DNA of 64,000 bases from Pseudorhodoferax sp. Leaf265 (GCF_001422365.1 NZ_LMMT01000039.1:1-64000), one strand, 5' to 3'; counted from the stretch's first letter, positions 36,498 through 45,828 are shown. The notes: a model not told the origin generated them from the letters alone. Program-made: numbers and translations.

Positions 36498-36514
36498 CAG
36501 CAGCTTGCGTGCCA
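36498..36514 (-). promoter_or_regulatory. Candidate sigma-54 promoter upstream of paralog 3
   Basis: On the minus strand TGGCACGCAAGCTGCTG matches TGGCACG-N4-TTGCW except one base, with GG at 36512-36513 and GC at 36500-36501 (N10), about 72 bp before the start codon at 36427. Confidence 0.7.
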
Positions 36515-36568
36515 TGGAGAAACAGGCGAAGACCAGGGCGCCGGGGCCCAGGATCGGCCTCCGGTCGA

Positions 36569-36612
36569 ACGGAAATCCGTCGATCGGCGTGCCGCGCCGT
36601 ACGGTGTACCGT
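36569..36612 (-). promoter_or_regulatory. Paired palindromes, likely activator-binding sites for paralog 3
   Basis: ACGGAAATCCGT (36569-36580) and ACGGTGTACCGT (36601-36612) start 32 bp apart, and the nearer one lies 55 bp from the GG of the sigma-54 promoter. This copies the layout before paralog 2 and strongly suggests one activator for both. The outer site abuts the ftsY stop codon. Confidence 0.65.
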
Positions 36613-37704
36613 TCAGCCCAGCAGGGCCTGCGCGAACTCGCGCGCGTCGAAGGTCTCCAGGTCTTCCAGCTTCTCGCCCACGCCGATGAAGTAGACGGGC
36701 ACCGGCCGCTCCTGCGCGATGGCGGCCAGCACGCCGCCCTTGGCCGTGCCGTCCAGCTTGGTCACGATCAGGCCGGTCAGGCCGATCGCGTCGTCGAAGG
36801 CCTTGACCTGCATCAGCGCGTTCTGGCCGGTGTTGCCGTCGATGACCAGCAGCACCTCGTGCGGCACACCGGTGCCGGCGGTGTCGGCCTTGACCAGCGT
36901 GCGGCGGATCTTCTTGAGCTCCTCCATCAGGTGCAGCTGCGTTGGCAGGCGGCCGGCCGTGTCGACCAGCACCACGTCTTTGCCGCGTGCACGGCCGGCG
37001 TTCACGGCATCGAAGGCCACGGCCGCGGGGTCGCCGCCCTGCTGGCTGATGATCTCCACGTAGTTGCGGTCGGCCCAGACGGCCAACTGCTCGCGCGCGG
37101 CGGCGCGGAAGGTGTCGGCCGCGGCCAGCAACACCGAGGCTTTGTGCGCGGCCAGGTGCCGCGTGAGCTTGCCGATCGAGGTGGTCTTGCCCGCGCCGTT
37201 GACGCCCGCCACCATCACCACGGTGGGCTTGTGCTCGCCGATGACCAGGGGCTTTTGCAGCGGCCGCAGCAGGTCGGCGATGGCATCGACCAGCAGTTCG
37301 CGCACGGCGGCCGGCTCGGTGGCGCGGGCCTCCTTCACGCGGCGGCGCAGATCGTCCAGCAGCACGGTCGTGGCCTTCACGCCGGTGTCGGCCATCAGCA
37401 GAGCTTCTTCGAGCTCCTCGTACAGCGCCTCGTCAATGCGGGTGCCGGTGAAGACGGTGGTGATGCTGCTGCCGGTCTTGCGCAGGCCCTGCTTGAGCCG
37501 GTCCACCCAGCCCGTGCGGGCCGCGGGTTCGGCCGCCACCTCGGCGGGCGGAGGTTCCGGCGCGGCCTCGGCTTTGGCGCCGAAAGGGTTGCGCAGCCAG
37601 CCACGGCCAGCGGGCTCCGGCGGCTCGGCCGCCGCAGGGGCAGGCGCCGCTTCGGCGGGTGCCGGCTCCGGTGCAGGCGGTTTTTTCTTGAAGAAACTGA
37701 ACAT
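36613..37704 (-). CDS. ftsY: Signal recognition particle receptor FtsY
   Basis: The product is 363 residues. The N-terminus MFSFFKKK is followed by an acidic, Ala/Pro/Glu-rich A domain (about 10-65) that touches membrane lipids. The NG domain has GVNGAGKTTSIGKL (G1), ADTFRAAAREQ, VDTAGRLPT (G3) and the TKLDGTAKGG (G4) motif. It is the GTPase that docks ribosome-SRP complexes at SecYEG. The ribosome site is weak. It is divergent from the M16 peptidase gene, as in many betaproteobacteria, and co-directional with paralog 3, 185 bp upstream of it. Confidence 0.97.
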   Translation of the reverse strand: MFSFFKKKPPAPEPAPAEAAPAPAAAEPPEPAGRGWLRNPFGAKAEAAPEPPPAEVAAEPAARTGWVDRLKQGLRKTGSSITTVFTGTRIDEALYEELEEALLMADTGVKATTVLLDDLRRRVKEARATEPAAVRELLVDAIADLLRPLQKPLVIGEHKPTVVMVAGVNGAGKTTSIGKLTRHLAAHKASVLLAAADTFRAAAREQLAVWADRNYVEIISQQGGDPAAVAFDAVNAGRARGKDVVLVDTAGRLPTQLHLMEELKKIRRTLVKADTAGTGVPHEVLLVIDGNTGQNALMQVKAFDDAIGLTGLIVTKLDGTAKGGVLAAIAQERPVPVYFIGVGEKLEDLETFDAREFAQALLG

Positions 37705-37733
37705 TTGGCGCGTTCTTAGAATCGGATGATTCT

Positions 37734-39179
37734 ATGAAACGCAATCTTTCAGCGTGCACCATGGCCTTCGCGCTGGCCTGGGCGACACCGGGCCTGCAAG
37801 CCCAGGCAGCACCCCCAGCGCCTCCCGCGACCGCAGGCGCCAGCGCCACAGCCGCCGCCCAGCAATTCCAGCTTGCCAACGGCATGCGCCTGATCGTCAA
37901 GACCGACCGGCGCGCGCCCACGGCAGTGCACATGGTCTGGCTGCGCGTGGGCAGCATGGACGAGGTCGATGGCACCAGCGGCGTCGCCCACGCCGTGGAG
38001 CACATGATGTTCAAGGGCACGGAGCAGCTCCAGCCGGGCGAGTTCTCGCGCCGCGTGGCGGCCATCGGCGGCTCCGAGAACGCCTTCACCTCCTTCGACT
38101 ACACCGGCTACTACCAGCAGATCCCGGCCGGACGGCTCGAAGACGTGATGCGGCTGGAGGCCGACCGCTTCGCCCACAACCGCTGGGCCGACGACGAGTT
38201 CACGCGCGAGCTGGCCGTCATCAAGGAAGAGCGGCGCATGCGCACCGACGATGCACCGCGCGCCCGGCTGTACGAAGCGCTCTACGCCATGACCTTCCAG
38301 GCCGCGCCCTACCGTCGGCCCATCATCGGCTGGATGGGCGACCTGGACAGCCTCACGCCCGACGATGTGCGCCAGTTCTACCGCCAGTGGTACGTGCCGG
38401 CCAACGCCGCCGTGGTCATCGTGGGCGATGTGGACGTGGCGCAGGTGCGGGCGCTGGCCGAGCGCACCTACGGCGCCATCCCGGCCGCCGCCGTGCCGGG
38501 CCGCAAGCCGCGCGAGGAACCTGCGCAGCGCGGCATCCGCCGGCTCGAACTCAAGGCGCCGGCCGAACAGTCCTATCTGGCCATGGCCTTCAAGGTGCCC
38601 AAGCTGACGACGCTGGAAGCCAGCGAGGACGCGCTGGCGCTGACCGTGCTGTCGGCCGTGCTCGACGGCTACCCCGGCGCGCGGCTGGAGCGCGCGCTGA
38701 CCCAGGGCCCCGACCGCCTGGCCGACAGCGCCGGCGCCAGCAACGGACTCATGGGCCGCGGCCCGCAGCTGTTCGTGCTGGACGGTGTGCCGGCGCCCGG
38801 CAAGACCACCGAACAACTGGAAGCGGCTCTGCGCGAGCAGGTGGCCCGCGTGGCGCGCGAGGGCGTCAGCGCGGCCGAGCTCGCGCGCGTCAAGACGCAG
38901 TGGGTGGCCGGCCAGGTCTACAAGCGCGATTCGCTGTTCAACCAGGCGCGCGAACTCGGCAGCCAGTGGGTCACCGGCTTCGCGCCCGATTTTTCCGACC
39001 GCCTGATCGAGCGGCTGCGCCAGGTCACGGCCGAGCAGGTACAGGCCGTGGCGGCGCGCTACTTCGGCGACGACCAGCTCAATGTGGCCGTGCTGCGGCC
39101 GCAGCCCGTCGATCCGACCACCCGCAAGAACGCGCCCGCCGGTGCGCGCCAAGCCCCCACCAGCGAGCCGAGCCGATGA
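37734..39179 (+). CDS. M16-family zinc metallopeptidase, active subunit
   Basis: The product is 481 residues with a signal peptide to about residue 24. The inverted zinc motif HAVEH (about 85-89), preceded by GTSGVA and followed by MMFKGTE, and the distal glutamate of VIKEERRMRTDD (about 164) are present, so it should be catalytic. M16 enzymes act as clam-shell dimers degrading peptides. The next gene, overlapping by 4 nt, encodes the second half without the zinc motif, giving the usual bacterial heterodimer. Location is periplasmic. It is divergent from ftsY with 29 bp between start codons. Confidence 0.93.
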   Translation: MKRNLSACTMAFALAWATPGLQAQAAPPAPPATAGASATAAAQQFQLANGMRLIVKTDRRAPTAVHMVWLRVGSMDEVDGTSGVAHAVEHMMFKGTEQLQPGEFSRRVAAIGGSENAFTSFDYTGYYQQIPAGRLEDVMRLEADRFAHNRWADDEFTRELAVIKEERRMRTDDAPRARLYEALYAMTFQAAPYRRPIIGWMGDLDSLTPDDVRQFYRQWYVPANAAVVIVGDVDVAQVRALAERTYGAIPAAAVPGRKPREEPAQRGIRRLELKAPAEQSYLAMAFKVPKLTTLEASEDALALTVLSAVLDGYPGARLERALTQGPDRLADSAGASNGLMGRGPQLFVLDGVPAPGKTTEQLEAALREQVARVAREGVSAAELARVKTQWVAGQVYKRDSLFNQARELGSQWVTGFAPDFSDRLIERLRQVTAEQVQAVAARYFGDDQLNVAVLRPQPVDPTTRKNAPAGARQAPTSEPSR

Positions 39180-40513
39180 ACAAGCTGATGTCTTCCGTGC
39201 GGTTGTCCCTGGCCGCATCCCTGCTCGTGGCTGCCGGCTGGGCCAGCGCCGCCCTTCCGCTGCAGCGCTGGACCCAGGCCAGCGGTGCCGAGGTCTATCT
39301 GGTGGAAAGCCCGGGCATTCCCATGGTCGACGTGCAGCTCGACTTCGATGCCGGCTCGCGCCGCGACCCGGCCGCGCAGGCTGGTCTGGCCGATGCCACG
39401 GCGGGGCAGGCCAACAAGGGCATCGCCGCGCAGGGCAAGGAGCCGGCGCTGGACGAAAACGCGCTGGGCGAAGCCTGGGCCGACCTGGGCGCTTCCTTCG
39501 GTGCCAGTGCCAGCCGCGACCGCATGAGCTTCTCGCTGCGCACGCTGACCTATCCGGACCTGCTGCCCAAGGCCGTCGCGCTGGCGGCGCGTCAGTTGGG
39601 CACGCCGGCCTTCGATGCCGCGGTCTGGCAGCGCGACCGCGAGCGCATCGGCGCCGCATTGCGCGAGTCATACACCCGGCCCGGCCCGGTGGCGAGCCGC
39701 GCCTTCCAGGAACTGGTCTACGGCGGCCATCCCTATGGCCGCGAGACCACGGAGCAGACCCTGGCCGCCATTTCGGTCGACCAACTGCGCGCCTTCTACG
39801 CCCAGAGCATCCTGCCCTGCCGCGCCAAGGTCAGCGTGGTGGGCGCGGTGACGCGCCAGCAGGCCGACCAGCTGGTGCAGGCCTTGCTCGCCCGGCTGCC
39901 GCAGACCGCCTGCGCGCCGCTGCCCGCGGTCGGCGAGGTGCCGGCGCTGGCCAAGGCCGAGGAGCGCCGCATCCCGTTCGCGTCCAACCAGGCCCAGGTG
40001 ATCATCGGCCAGCCCGGCATCCGGCGCGACGACCCGGACTTCTTCGCCGTGCTCGTGGGCAACCACATCCTGGGCGCTGGTGGCTTCACGTCGCGCCTGA
40101 CGCACGAGGTGCGTGAGAAGCGCGGGCTGACCTACGGCGTCTCCAGCGACTTCTCGCCGGGCCGCCATGCCGGCGCGTTCACGGTCGGCCTGCAGACGCG
40201 TGCCGACCAAGCCAATGCGGCCATCGCGGTGGCGCGCGAGACGCTGGCGCGTTTCGTCGCCGAGGGCCCGACCGAGCAGGAGCTGAAGGCCGCCAAGGAC
40301 AACCTGGTGGGCGGCTTTGCGCTGCGGCTGGACAGCAACCGCAAGCTGCTCGGCAACGTGGCCAACATCGCCTGGAACGGCCTGCCGCTGGACTACCTGG
40401 ACACCTGGACGCAGCGCGTGGAGGCCATCACGGTGGCGCAGATCCGCGCCGCGTTCGCACGCATGCTGCAGCCCGAGCGCATGGTGACGGTGGTGGTCGG
40501 CGGCGCTTCCTAA
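39176..40513 (+). CDS. M16-family peptidase-like protein, non-catalytic subunit
   Basis: The product is 445 residues, starting MNKLMSSVRL with a signal peptide to about residue 25. It has the M16 fold features (FDAGSRRDP, LGAGGFTSRLTHEVREKRGLTYGVSSDF, RLDSNRKLLGNVANIAWNGLP) but no HxxEH zinc motif; the equivalent place reads AGLADATAGQA. The R/Y pair (REKRGLTYGV) used for substrate binding is kept, as is usual for the inactive partner. It overlaps the active subunit in ATGA. Its stop overlaps that of argP by 4 nt on the other strand. Confidence 0.92.
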   Translation: MNKLMSSVRLSLAASLLVAAGWASAALPLQRWTQASGAEVYLVESPGIPMVDVQLDFDAGSRRDPAAQAGLADATAGQANKGIAAQGKEPALDENALGEAWADLGASFGASASRDRMSFSLRTLTYPDLLPKAVALAARQLGTPAFDAAVWQRDRERIGAALRESYTRPGPVASRAFQELVYGGHPYGRETTEQTLAAISVDQLRAFYAQSILPCRAKVSVVGAVTRQQADQLVQALLARLPQTACAPLPAVGEVPALAKAEERRIPFASNQAQVIIGQPGIRRDDPDFFAVLVGNHILGAGGFTSRLTHEVREKRGLTYGVSSDFSPGRHAGAFTVGLQTRADQANAAIAVARETLARFVAEGPTEQELKAAKDNLVGGFALRLDSNRKLLGNVANIAWNGLPLDYLDTWTQRVEAITVAQIRAAFARMLQPERMVTVVVGGAS

Positions 40514-41397
40514 GCCAGCGCGGAGCGCGCCGCCGCCACGACGGCGCGGCCCAGCCCATCCAGCAGCGCCGAGGCGGCGCGCGCGTGCTGCCAGTACAGC
40601 GGCACATCCAGCGGCGTGCCCGGCACCAGTTCCACCAGCCGGCCGGCCGCCAGCAGCGGCTGCACCAGCGGCAGCGGCTGCATGCCCCAGCCCATGCCGG
40701 CCAGCCCGGCCTCGACGAAGGCCTGCGGCGAAGGCAGCAGATGGCAAGGCAGCGGCACCGCCTTGCGGCACTGCCGGCGCACCCAGCGGGCCTGCAGCTG
40801 GTCCTTGCGGTCGAACAGCAGGCTGGGCGCCAGCGCCAGGCTGCGGGCCTGCACGCCGTCGGCGAAATGCCGGGCCATGAAGTCCGGGCTGGCCACGGCC
40901 AGGTAGCGCAGCGTGCCCAGGGCCTGGCTGTTGCAGCCGGCCGCCGGTTGGGCCAGGGCCGTCACGGCGGCCAGCACGGCGCCGCTGCGCAGGCGCTCGG
41001 CCGTGTGGTCCTGGTCGTCCACGGTCAGTTCCAGCAGCACCGGTGCCGTGGCCGCGTACTGCGCGGCGGCCGGCGCGAACCAGCTGGCCAGGCTGTCCGC
41101 GTTCACGGCCACGGGCAGGCGCGCGCGCTCGGCGGTCGGCGCGGCCACTGGCAACACGTCCTGCAAATCGTGCTCCAGCAGGCGCACCTGGGCCAAGTGG
41201 CGGCACAGGTGCTGGCCGACCTCGGTGGCGCGGCAGGGCTGGCCGCGCACGACCAGCGCGCAGCCCACGCGTTCCTCGAGCAGGCGCACGCGCTGCGAAA
41301 CGGCCGAGGGCGTCACATGCAGCGCCTGGGCGGCACGTTCGAAGCTGCCTTCGCGGACCACGGCGGCCAGTGCGGCAAGGGCGGCATAGTCGAGCAC
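40510..41397 (-). CDS. argP: LysR-type regulator ArgP (lysine/arginine response)
   Basis: The product is 295 residues. The N-terminal helix-turn-helix reads DYAALAALAAVVREGSFERAAQALHVTPSAVSQRVRLLEERVG, typical of ArgP/IciA. The effector domain follows. It is divergent from the LysE/ArgO exporter gene with 87 bp between starts, the classic arrangement in which ArgP senses lysine or arginine and turns on the exporter. The symbol rests on sequence plus context. Confidence 0.9.
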   Translation of the reverse strand: MLDYAALAALAAVVREGSFERAAQALHVTPSAVSQRVRLLEERVGCALVVRGQPCRATEVGQHLCRHLAQVRLLEHDLQDVLPVAAPTAERARLPVAVNADSLASWFAPAAAQYAATAPVLLELTVDDQDHTAERLRSGAVLAAVTALAQPAAGCNSQALGTLRYLAVASPDFMARHFADGVQARSLALAPSLLFDRKDQLQARWVRRQCRKAVPLPCHLLPSPQAFVEAGLAGMGWGMQPLPLVQPLLAAGRLVELVPGTPLDVPLYWQHARAASALLDGLGRAVVAAARSALA

Positions 41398-41484
41398 GGC
41401 GTCTCCCGTCGGTGAAGAAAAACTGAACCGAGTTTAGAAGTTTGCGCTGGCCTGCCAGGCGCCGTGCCGGCATGCTCCGCACCC

Positions 41485-42099
41485 ATGTCCGCATTCCTCC
41501 AGGGCTTCTCGCTGAGCCTCGCCTTGATCGTCGCCATCGGCGCGCAGAACGCCTTCGTGTTGCGCCAGGGGCTGCGCCGCGCCCATGTGCCGCAGGTCGT
41601 GCTGTTCTGCGCGCTGGCCGATGCGCTGCTGGTCGCCGCCGGCGTCTTCGGCATGGCCAGCCTGCTGGGCGCACAGCCGCTGCTGGCACGCGCACTGGCG
41701 GCGGTGGGCGCCCTGTTCCTGGCCGGCTATGGGCTGCGCGCCCTGTGGCGCAGCCGGCGGCCCGCCGCGCTGCAGGCCGCCGCGCACGGATCGGCGGGCC
41801 GCGCGGCCGTGCTGGGCCAGGCCGCCGCCTTCACGCTGCTGAACCCGCATGTCTACCTGGACACCGTGCTGCTGGTGGGCTCGGTTGGCGCCCAGCATGC
41901 TGCGCTGGCGCGGGCGGCCTTCGTGGGCGGCGCGGCGCTGGCCAGTGCCGGCTGGTTCGCGGCGCTGGGCTTCGGTGCGCGCTGGCTGGCGCCGTGGTTC
42001 GCGCGTCCGCGCGCCTGGCAGTGGCTGGACCGCTGCATCGGCGCCACCATGCTGGTGCTGGCCGCGGGGCTGGCGCTGCGGGCCGCTGGCGTCGCGTAA
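41485..42099 (+). CDS. argO: LysE/ArgO family amino-acid exporter
   Basis: The product is 204 residues with about six membrane segments (LIVAIGAQNAFVLRQGL, VLFCALADALLVAAGVFGM, AVGALFLAGYGLRALW and others). The NAFVLRQG and NPHVYLDTVLLVGSVG motifs are family hallmarks. It exports basic amino acids across the inner membrane. The start at ATG 41485 is chosen over the frame start at 41464 because the family begins with this MSAFLQGF-like helix. It pairs with argP, and rsmD begins 9 bp after it. Confidence 0.93.
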   Translation: MSAFLQGFSLSLALIVAIGAQNAFVLRQGLRRAHVPQVVLFCALADALLVAAGVFGMASLLGAQPLLARALAAVGALFLAGYGLRALWRSRRPAALQAAAHGSAGRAAVLGQAAAFTLLNPHVYLDTVLLVGSVGAQHAALARAAFVGGAALASAGWFAALGFGARWLAPWFARPRAWQWLDRCIGATMLVLAAGLALRAAGVA

Positions 42100-42108
42100 G
42101 CTCGCCGC

Positions 42109-42711
42109 ATGCCCCGTCCCACTGCTCAAAAGACTGCCAAGAAGACCACCGCGCCTGCCCGACCGCACGAAGTCCGCATCATCGGCGGCCAATGGAAGCG
42201 TACCCGGCTCCCCGTGGCCGACAAGCCCGGCCTGCGCCCCACGCCCGACCGCGTGCGCGAAACGCTGTTCAACTGGCTCGGCCAGGACCTCACGGGCTGG
42301 CGCTGCCTGGACATGTTCGCGGGCACCGGCGCGCTGGGCCTGGAGGCCGCCTCGCGCGGCGCCGCCGAGGTGCATCTGTTCGAGGCCGACGCCGCCCTGG
42401 TGGCGCAACTCGTGCAGCTCAAGACGCGGCTTGGTGCCGCGCAGCTGCAGGTCACGCGCGGCGACGGTGTGGCGTTGACGGGCCGCCTGGGCGCGGCCAG
42501 CATCGACCTGGTGCTGCTGGACCCGCCGTTCGAGACCACGCAGTACCCGGCTGCCGTCGCCGCGGCACTGCGTGTGCTGACGCCTGCGGGCCGGCTGTAC
42601 CTGGAAGCTCCCGAACTCTGGAGCGCCGAGCGCCTGGCCGGCCATGGTCTTGCGGTCGAGCGCCACCTGAAGGCCGGCGCCGTCCACGCGCACCTGCTCG
42701 CCCGCGCATAA
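42109..42711 (+). CDS. rsmD: 16S rRNA (guanine966-N2)-methyltransferase RsmD
   Basis: The product is 200 residues. It has the basic N-terminal extension, then VRIIGGQWKRTRLPV, the methyltransferase motif DMFAGTGALGLEAASRGA (SAM binding) and the N6/N2 amine motif LLDPPFETTQ. It methylates guanine 966 of 16S rRNA in the 30S subunit. It is in the usual order before coaD, 40 bp upstream of its start. Confidence 0.95.
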   Translation: MPRPTAQKTAKKTTAPARPHEVRIIGGQWKRTRLPVADKPGLRPTPDRVRETLFNWLGQDLTGWRCLDMFAGTGALGLEAASRGAAEVHLFEADAALVAQLVQLKTRLGAAQLQVTRGDGVALTGRLGAASIDLVLLDPPFETTQYPAAVAAALRVLTPAGRLYLEAPELWSAERLAGHGLAVERHLKAGAVHAHLLARA

Positions 42712-42751
42712 TCGCGCCGCACGAGACAAGCCTCCCAGGAGAAAGCCGCCC

Positions 42752-43246
42752 ATGAGCCAGCACGTGATCGCCGTTTATCCCGGCACCTTCGACCCGATGA
42801 CGCTGGGCCACGAGGACGTGGTGCGGCGTGCGGCCCAGTTGTTCGACACCGTGATCGTGGCGGTCGCGGCCGGCCACCACAAGAAGACGCTGTTCTCGCT
42901 GGAAGAGCGGATCGAGATGGTGCGCGAATCCGTCAAGCCCTACCCGCAGGTGCAGGTCGAGAGCTTTGCCGGCCTGGTGCGCGACTTCGTCGTCGCCAAG
43001 GGCGGCAAGGCCATGGTGCGCGGCCTGCGCGCCGTGACCGATTTCGACTACGAGTTCCAGCTGGCCGGCATGAACCGCACGCTGATGCCGGACGTGGAGA
43101 CCGTGTTCCTGACGCCGGGCGACAAGTACCAGTTCATCTCCAGCACCTTCGTGCGCGAGATCGCCACGCTGGGCGGCGAGGTCGAGAAGTTCGTCTCGCC
43201 CTATGTGCTGCGCTGCCTGCTGGCGAAGGTGGGCCGCGCGGGCTGA
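42752..43246 (+). CDS. coaD: Phosphopantetheine adenylyltransferase CoaD
   Basis: The product is 164 residues, the normal size. It has YPGTFDPMTLGHEDVVRRA with the T/HxGH-type motif, RGLRAVTDFDYEFQLAGMNR, and ISSTFVREIATLGG. It makes dephospho-CoA from phosphopantetheine and ATP, the penultimate CoA step, in the cytoplasm as a hexamer. The ribosome site is AGGAG 11 bp before the ATG. Confidence 0.97.
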   Translation: MSQHVIAVYPGTFDPMTLGHEDVVRRAAQLFDTVIVAVAAGHHKKTLFSLEERIEMVRESVKPYPQVQVESFAGLVRDFVVAKGGKAMVRGLRAVTDFDYEFQLAGMNRTLMPDVETVFLTPGDKYQFISSTFVREIATLGGEVEKFVSPYVLRCLLAKVGRAG

Positions 43247-43309
43247 ACGCTCACTGGGAACCTTCGGCTTCGCCTACGGTGCGAGCGCCTTCGGACGGCC
43301 GCGCGGCGC

Positions 43310-44011
43310 TCACGGCAACCGCGCCAGCCAGTCCAGCAGCAGCGCGTTGACTGCGGCCGGCTGCTCCATCGTCAGCATGTGGCCGCACAGCGGCAGCAGG
43401 TGCAGCTCGGCCTGCGGCACGAGCGCGGCGATCTCGCGCGCGCAATCGGGCGGCGTCAGGCTGTCGGATTCGCCGCTGGCCACCAGCACCGGGCAGCGCA
43501 GCGCCGGGAGGTGGACGCGTGCATCGGGCCGGGCCATCACGGCGCGGTTCTGCCGCACCAGCTGCGCGGCGCCCACGCGCAGCACCATGTCCAGGTAGCG
43601 CTTCGCCAGGGCCTTGAGCTCCGGGTGGCGCCGGTCGAAGGCGAAGGGCACGTTGGCGCGCAGCACCTCGTCGGCACGGCCGCTCTCGAACAGGCCGATG
43701 GCCTGCTCGCGCAGCCGGCGCATGTCCGGCGTCTCCGGCCGGGCCGAGGTGCCCAGCAGGGCCAGGCCACGCACGCGCGCAGGGGCCTGGCGCGCGGCTT
43801 CCATGGCGACCATGCCGCCCATGGAGGCGCCGCACAGCACCAGGGGGCCGGCGTGCTCGGCCAGCAGGCGCCCGGCCATGTCCTCGATGCTGTTGCTGCG
43901 TTCGGCCACGTCCGTGACGCGCGCGTTCCAGTGCGCGGGCAGGGCCTGCAATGGCGCGTGCCAGAGTTCGGCATCGCAGGCCAGGCCGGGGATCAGGATC
44001 AACTTGTCCAT
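43310..44011 (-). CDS. Alpha/beta-fold hydrolase
   Basis: The product is 233 residues. The nucleophile elbow CGASMGGM (Ser at about 73), acid in ASGESDSLTPPD and histidine in LCGHMLTME make the catalytic triad. The short lid and cytosolic start (MDKLILIPGLACDAELW) resemble pimeloyl-ester-carboxylesterase or pesticide-type hydrolases. The exact substrate is not assigned. It is divergent from the phosphatase gene at 44086. Confidence 0.88.
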   Translation of the reverse strand: MDKLILIPGLACDAELWHAPLQALPAHWNARVTDVAERSNSIEDMAGRLLAEHAGPLVLCGASMGGMVAMEAARQAPARVRGLALLGTSARPETPDMRRLREQAIGLFESGRADEVLRANVPFAFDRRHPELKALAKRYLDMVLRVGAAQLVRQNRAVMARPDARVHLPALRCPVLVASGESDSLTPPDCAREIAALVPQAELHLLPLCGHMLTMEQPAAVNALLLDWLARLP

Positions 44012-44085
44012 TTATGCTCAGAATCAACGATAGAACTCGTGCAGTGCCTGAGCTTATCCGTGGGCGGCTTTCGGATAATCCCGGC

Positions 44086-44784
44086 ATGACCCGTCTGATT
44101 CTCGTGCGCCATGGTGAAACCGAGTGGAACCGCCAGCTGCGCTTTCAAGGGCAGGTGGATGTGCCGCTGAACGCCATCGGTCACGAGCAGGCGCTGCGCG
44201 TCGCGCGGCGCCTGGCCGGCGGCGAGGTGCACCGTGTGGTCAGCAGCGACCTCGCGCGGGCGCGCCAGACCGCCGCCCCGCTGGCCGAGCTGCTGGCCCG
44301 CCGCGGTGGCCCCGACCCAATCGAAAGCGCGGCGCTGCGCGAGCAGAGCTTCGGCCTCGTGGACGGCATGAGCGTGGACGAGATCAAGCGCCTGCACCCG
44401 GCGGCCTGGAACGGCTGGGTCGATTTCCGTGCCGACTACGCCTTCGAGGGCGGGGAAAGCACGCGCCACTTCCATGCCCGGGTGCTGCAGGGCCTGCGCG
44501 ACCTGGCCAATGCCCATGCCGGCGAGACCCTGGTGGTGGTCACGCATGGGGGCGTGCTCGACATGGTCTGGCGCAGCGCGCGCTCTCTCTCGCTGGACGG
44601 GCCGCGCCAGGCCCACATCCCGAATGCCGGCGTGAGCCAGGTGCAGGTGCTGGTCAAGGACGACGCGCACCGCCTGGACATCCTCGACTGGGCCGACATC
44701 GCCCACCTGGAGGGCATGCCACCGCAACCGGTCTACGACCAGGCGCGGCCCTCCGAGATCCGCCAGCGCGTGCCGCTGGCCTGA
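44086..44784 (+). CDS. Histidine phosphatase family protein (phosphoglycerate mutase-like)
   Basis: The product is 232 residues from ATG 44086; the frame is open from 43951 but LILVRHGETEWNRQ marks the true start. It has the RHG catalytic motif and a later VTHGGVLDM second histidine, plus GLVDGMSVDEI. It could be a broad-specificity phosphatase or alpha-ribazole-type enzyme. No ribosome site is strong. There is no metabolic neighbour to fix the substrate. Confidence 0.9.
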   Translation: MTRLILVRHGETEWNRQLRFQGQVDVPLNAIGHEQALRVARRLAGGEVHRVVSSDLARARQTAAPLAELLARRGGPDPIESAALREQSFGLVDGMSVDEIKRLHPAAWNGWVDFRADYAFEGGESTRHFHARVLQGLRDLANAHAGETLVVVTHGGVLDMVWRSARSLSLDGPRQAHIPNAGVSQVQVLVKDDAHRLDILDWADIAHLEGMPPQPVYDQARPSEIRQRVPLA

Positions 44785-44872
44785 CGCTGGGCGGTGCCCT
44801 CGGCGCATCCTCAAGGCAGGGGATGTGCGGCCTGGTGGCGCGGAGCAGGATCGGCCGCACAGGAGAAATGCC

Positions 44873-45685
44873 ATGGCCACGACGACCCCCCTCCCATTTC
44901 CCAAGCGCTTGATCAAGAAGGGCGAGGCCGACGCGACGCTCGTCAAGGCCGTGCAGGCGGCACTCAAGGGGCATGGCTACGGCCCGTTCACGGCCGTCGG
45001 CGTGTTCGATGCGCAGATGGCGGCCGTGGTCAAGCTGTTCCAGGCGCAGAACGTGGACAGCCAGGGCAACGCCCTGGTGGTCGATGGCGAAATCGGCCGC
45101 TTCACCTGGGGGGCGCTGTTCGGCGTGGCCGCTGCCACGGCGGCGCCGGCGCCGTCCTCGCCGCTGATGTTGCAGGCCCTGGGCGTGGCCGCTTCGCAGA
45201 TCGGGCAGATGGAGGTGCCACTCGGCAGCAACCGCGGGCCGATGGTCGATCTGTACCTCAAGGCCACCGGCGTTCCGCTGACCGGCAACCCGGACGCGCG
45301 CGCCTGGTGCATGGCCTTCGTCTACTGGGCCTTCGACCAGGGGGCGGCCCACCTGGGGACACCCAACGTGGCGCCCAGGACCGCCGGCTGCCTGGACCAT
45401 TGGGGGCGCGCCCGCTTCGTACCCGGCGCGGTCCGGATCACGAGCGCCGAGGCCTTGGCCGATCTCTCGCTCGTCAAGCCGGGGCAGGTGTTCATCTGCG
45501 ATTTCGGCCATGGGCTCGGGCATGCCGGCATCGTGGAGCGGGTGCTGCCCGATGGCCGTCTCGTGACGGTCGAAGGCAACACCAACAACGACGGCAGCCG
45601 CTCGGGGGTGGGCGTGTTCAGGCTGGAGCGCCGCAAGCTCAGCGACAAGCTGCTCAAGGGCCTGGTGGACTACAGCGCCTGCTGA
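44873..45685 (+). CDS. Peptidoglycan-binding and CHAP-type amidase-like protein
   Basis: The product is 270 residues from ATG 44873 (AGGAG 8 bp upstream). The N-terminal 75 residues match a peptidoglycan-binding fold (DATLVKAVQAALKGHGYGPFTAVGVFDAQMAAVVKLFQ). The C-terminal part has CHAP/NlpC-like features: the catalytic Cys in ARAWCMAFVYWAF, then FGHGLGHAGIVERVLPDG and EGNTNNDGSRSG. It would cut peptidoglycan cross-bridges. There is no signal peptide, which is odd for a cell-wall enzyme; it may reach its target by a type VI system, cell lysis or as a phage-derived enzyme. No such system lies nearby. Confidence 0.85.
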   Translation: MATTTPLPFPKRLIKKGEADATLVKAVQAALKGHGYGPFTAVGVFDAQMAAVVKLFQAQNVDSQGNALVVDGEIGRFTWGALFGVAAATAAPAPSSPLMLQALGVAASQIGQMEVPLGSNRGPMVDLYLKATGVPLTGNPDARAWCMAFVYWAFDQGAAHLGTPNVAPRTAGCLDHWGRARFVPGAVRITSAEALADLSLVKPGQVFICDFGHGLGHAGIVERVLPDGRLVTVEGNTNNDGSRSGVGVFRLERRKLSDKLLKGLVDYSAC

Positions 45686-45828
45686 GCGGCGCGGCGCCGG
45701 TTGCTGCGGCGGCTGGGCCAAGCATTCGCACAACGAATGCTTCCAGCCGAATTTGCAATTGGACGCCAATGCTTGGCCCCGGGGAAGATGCGGGCGCGTT
45801 CCCATTCCCACCCCCGAGGAGACAACCC

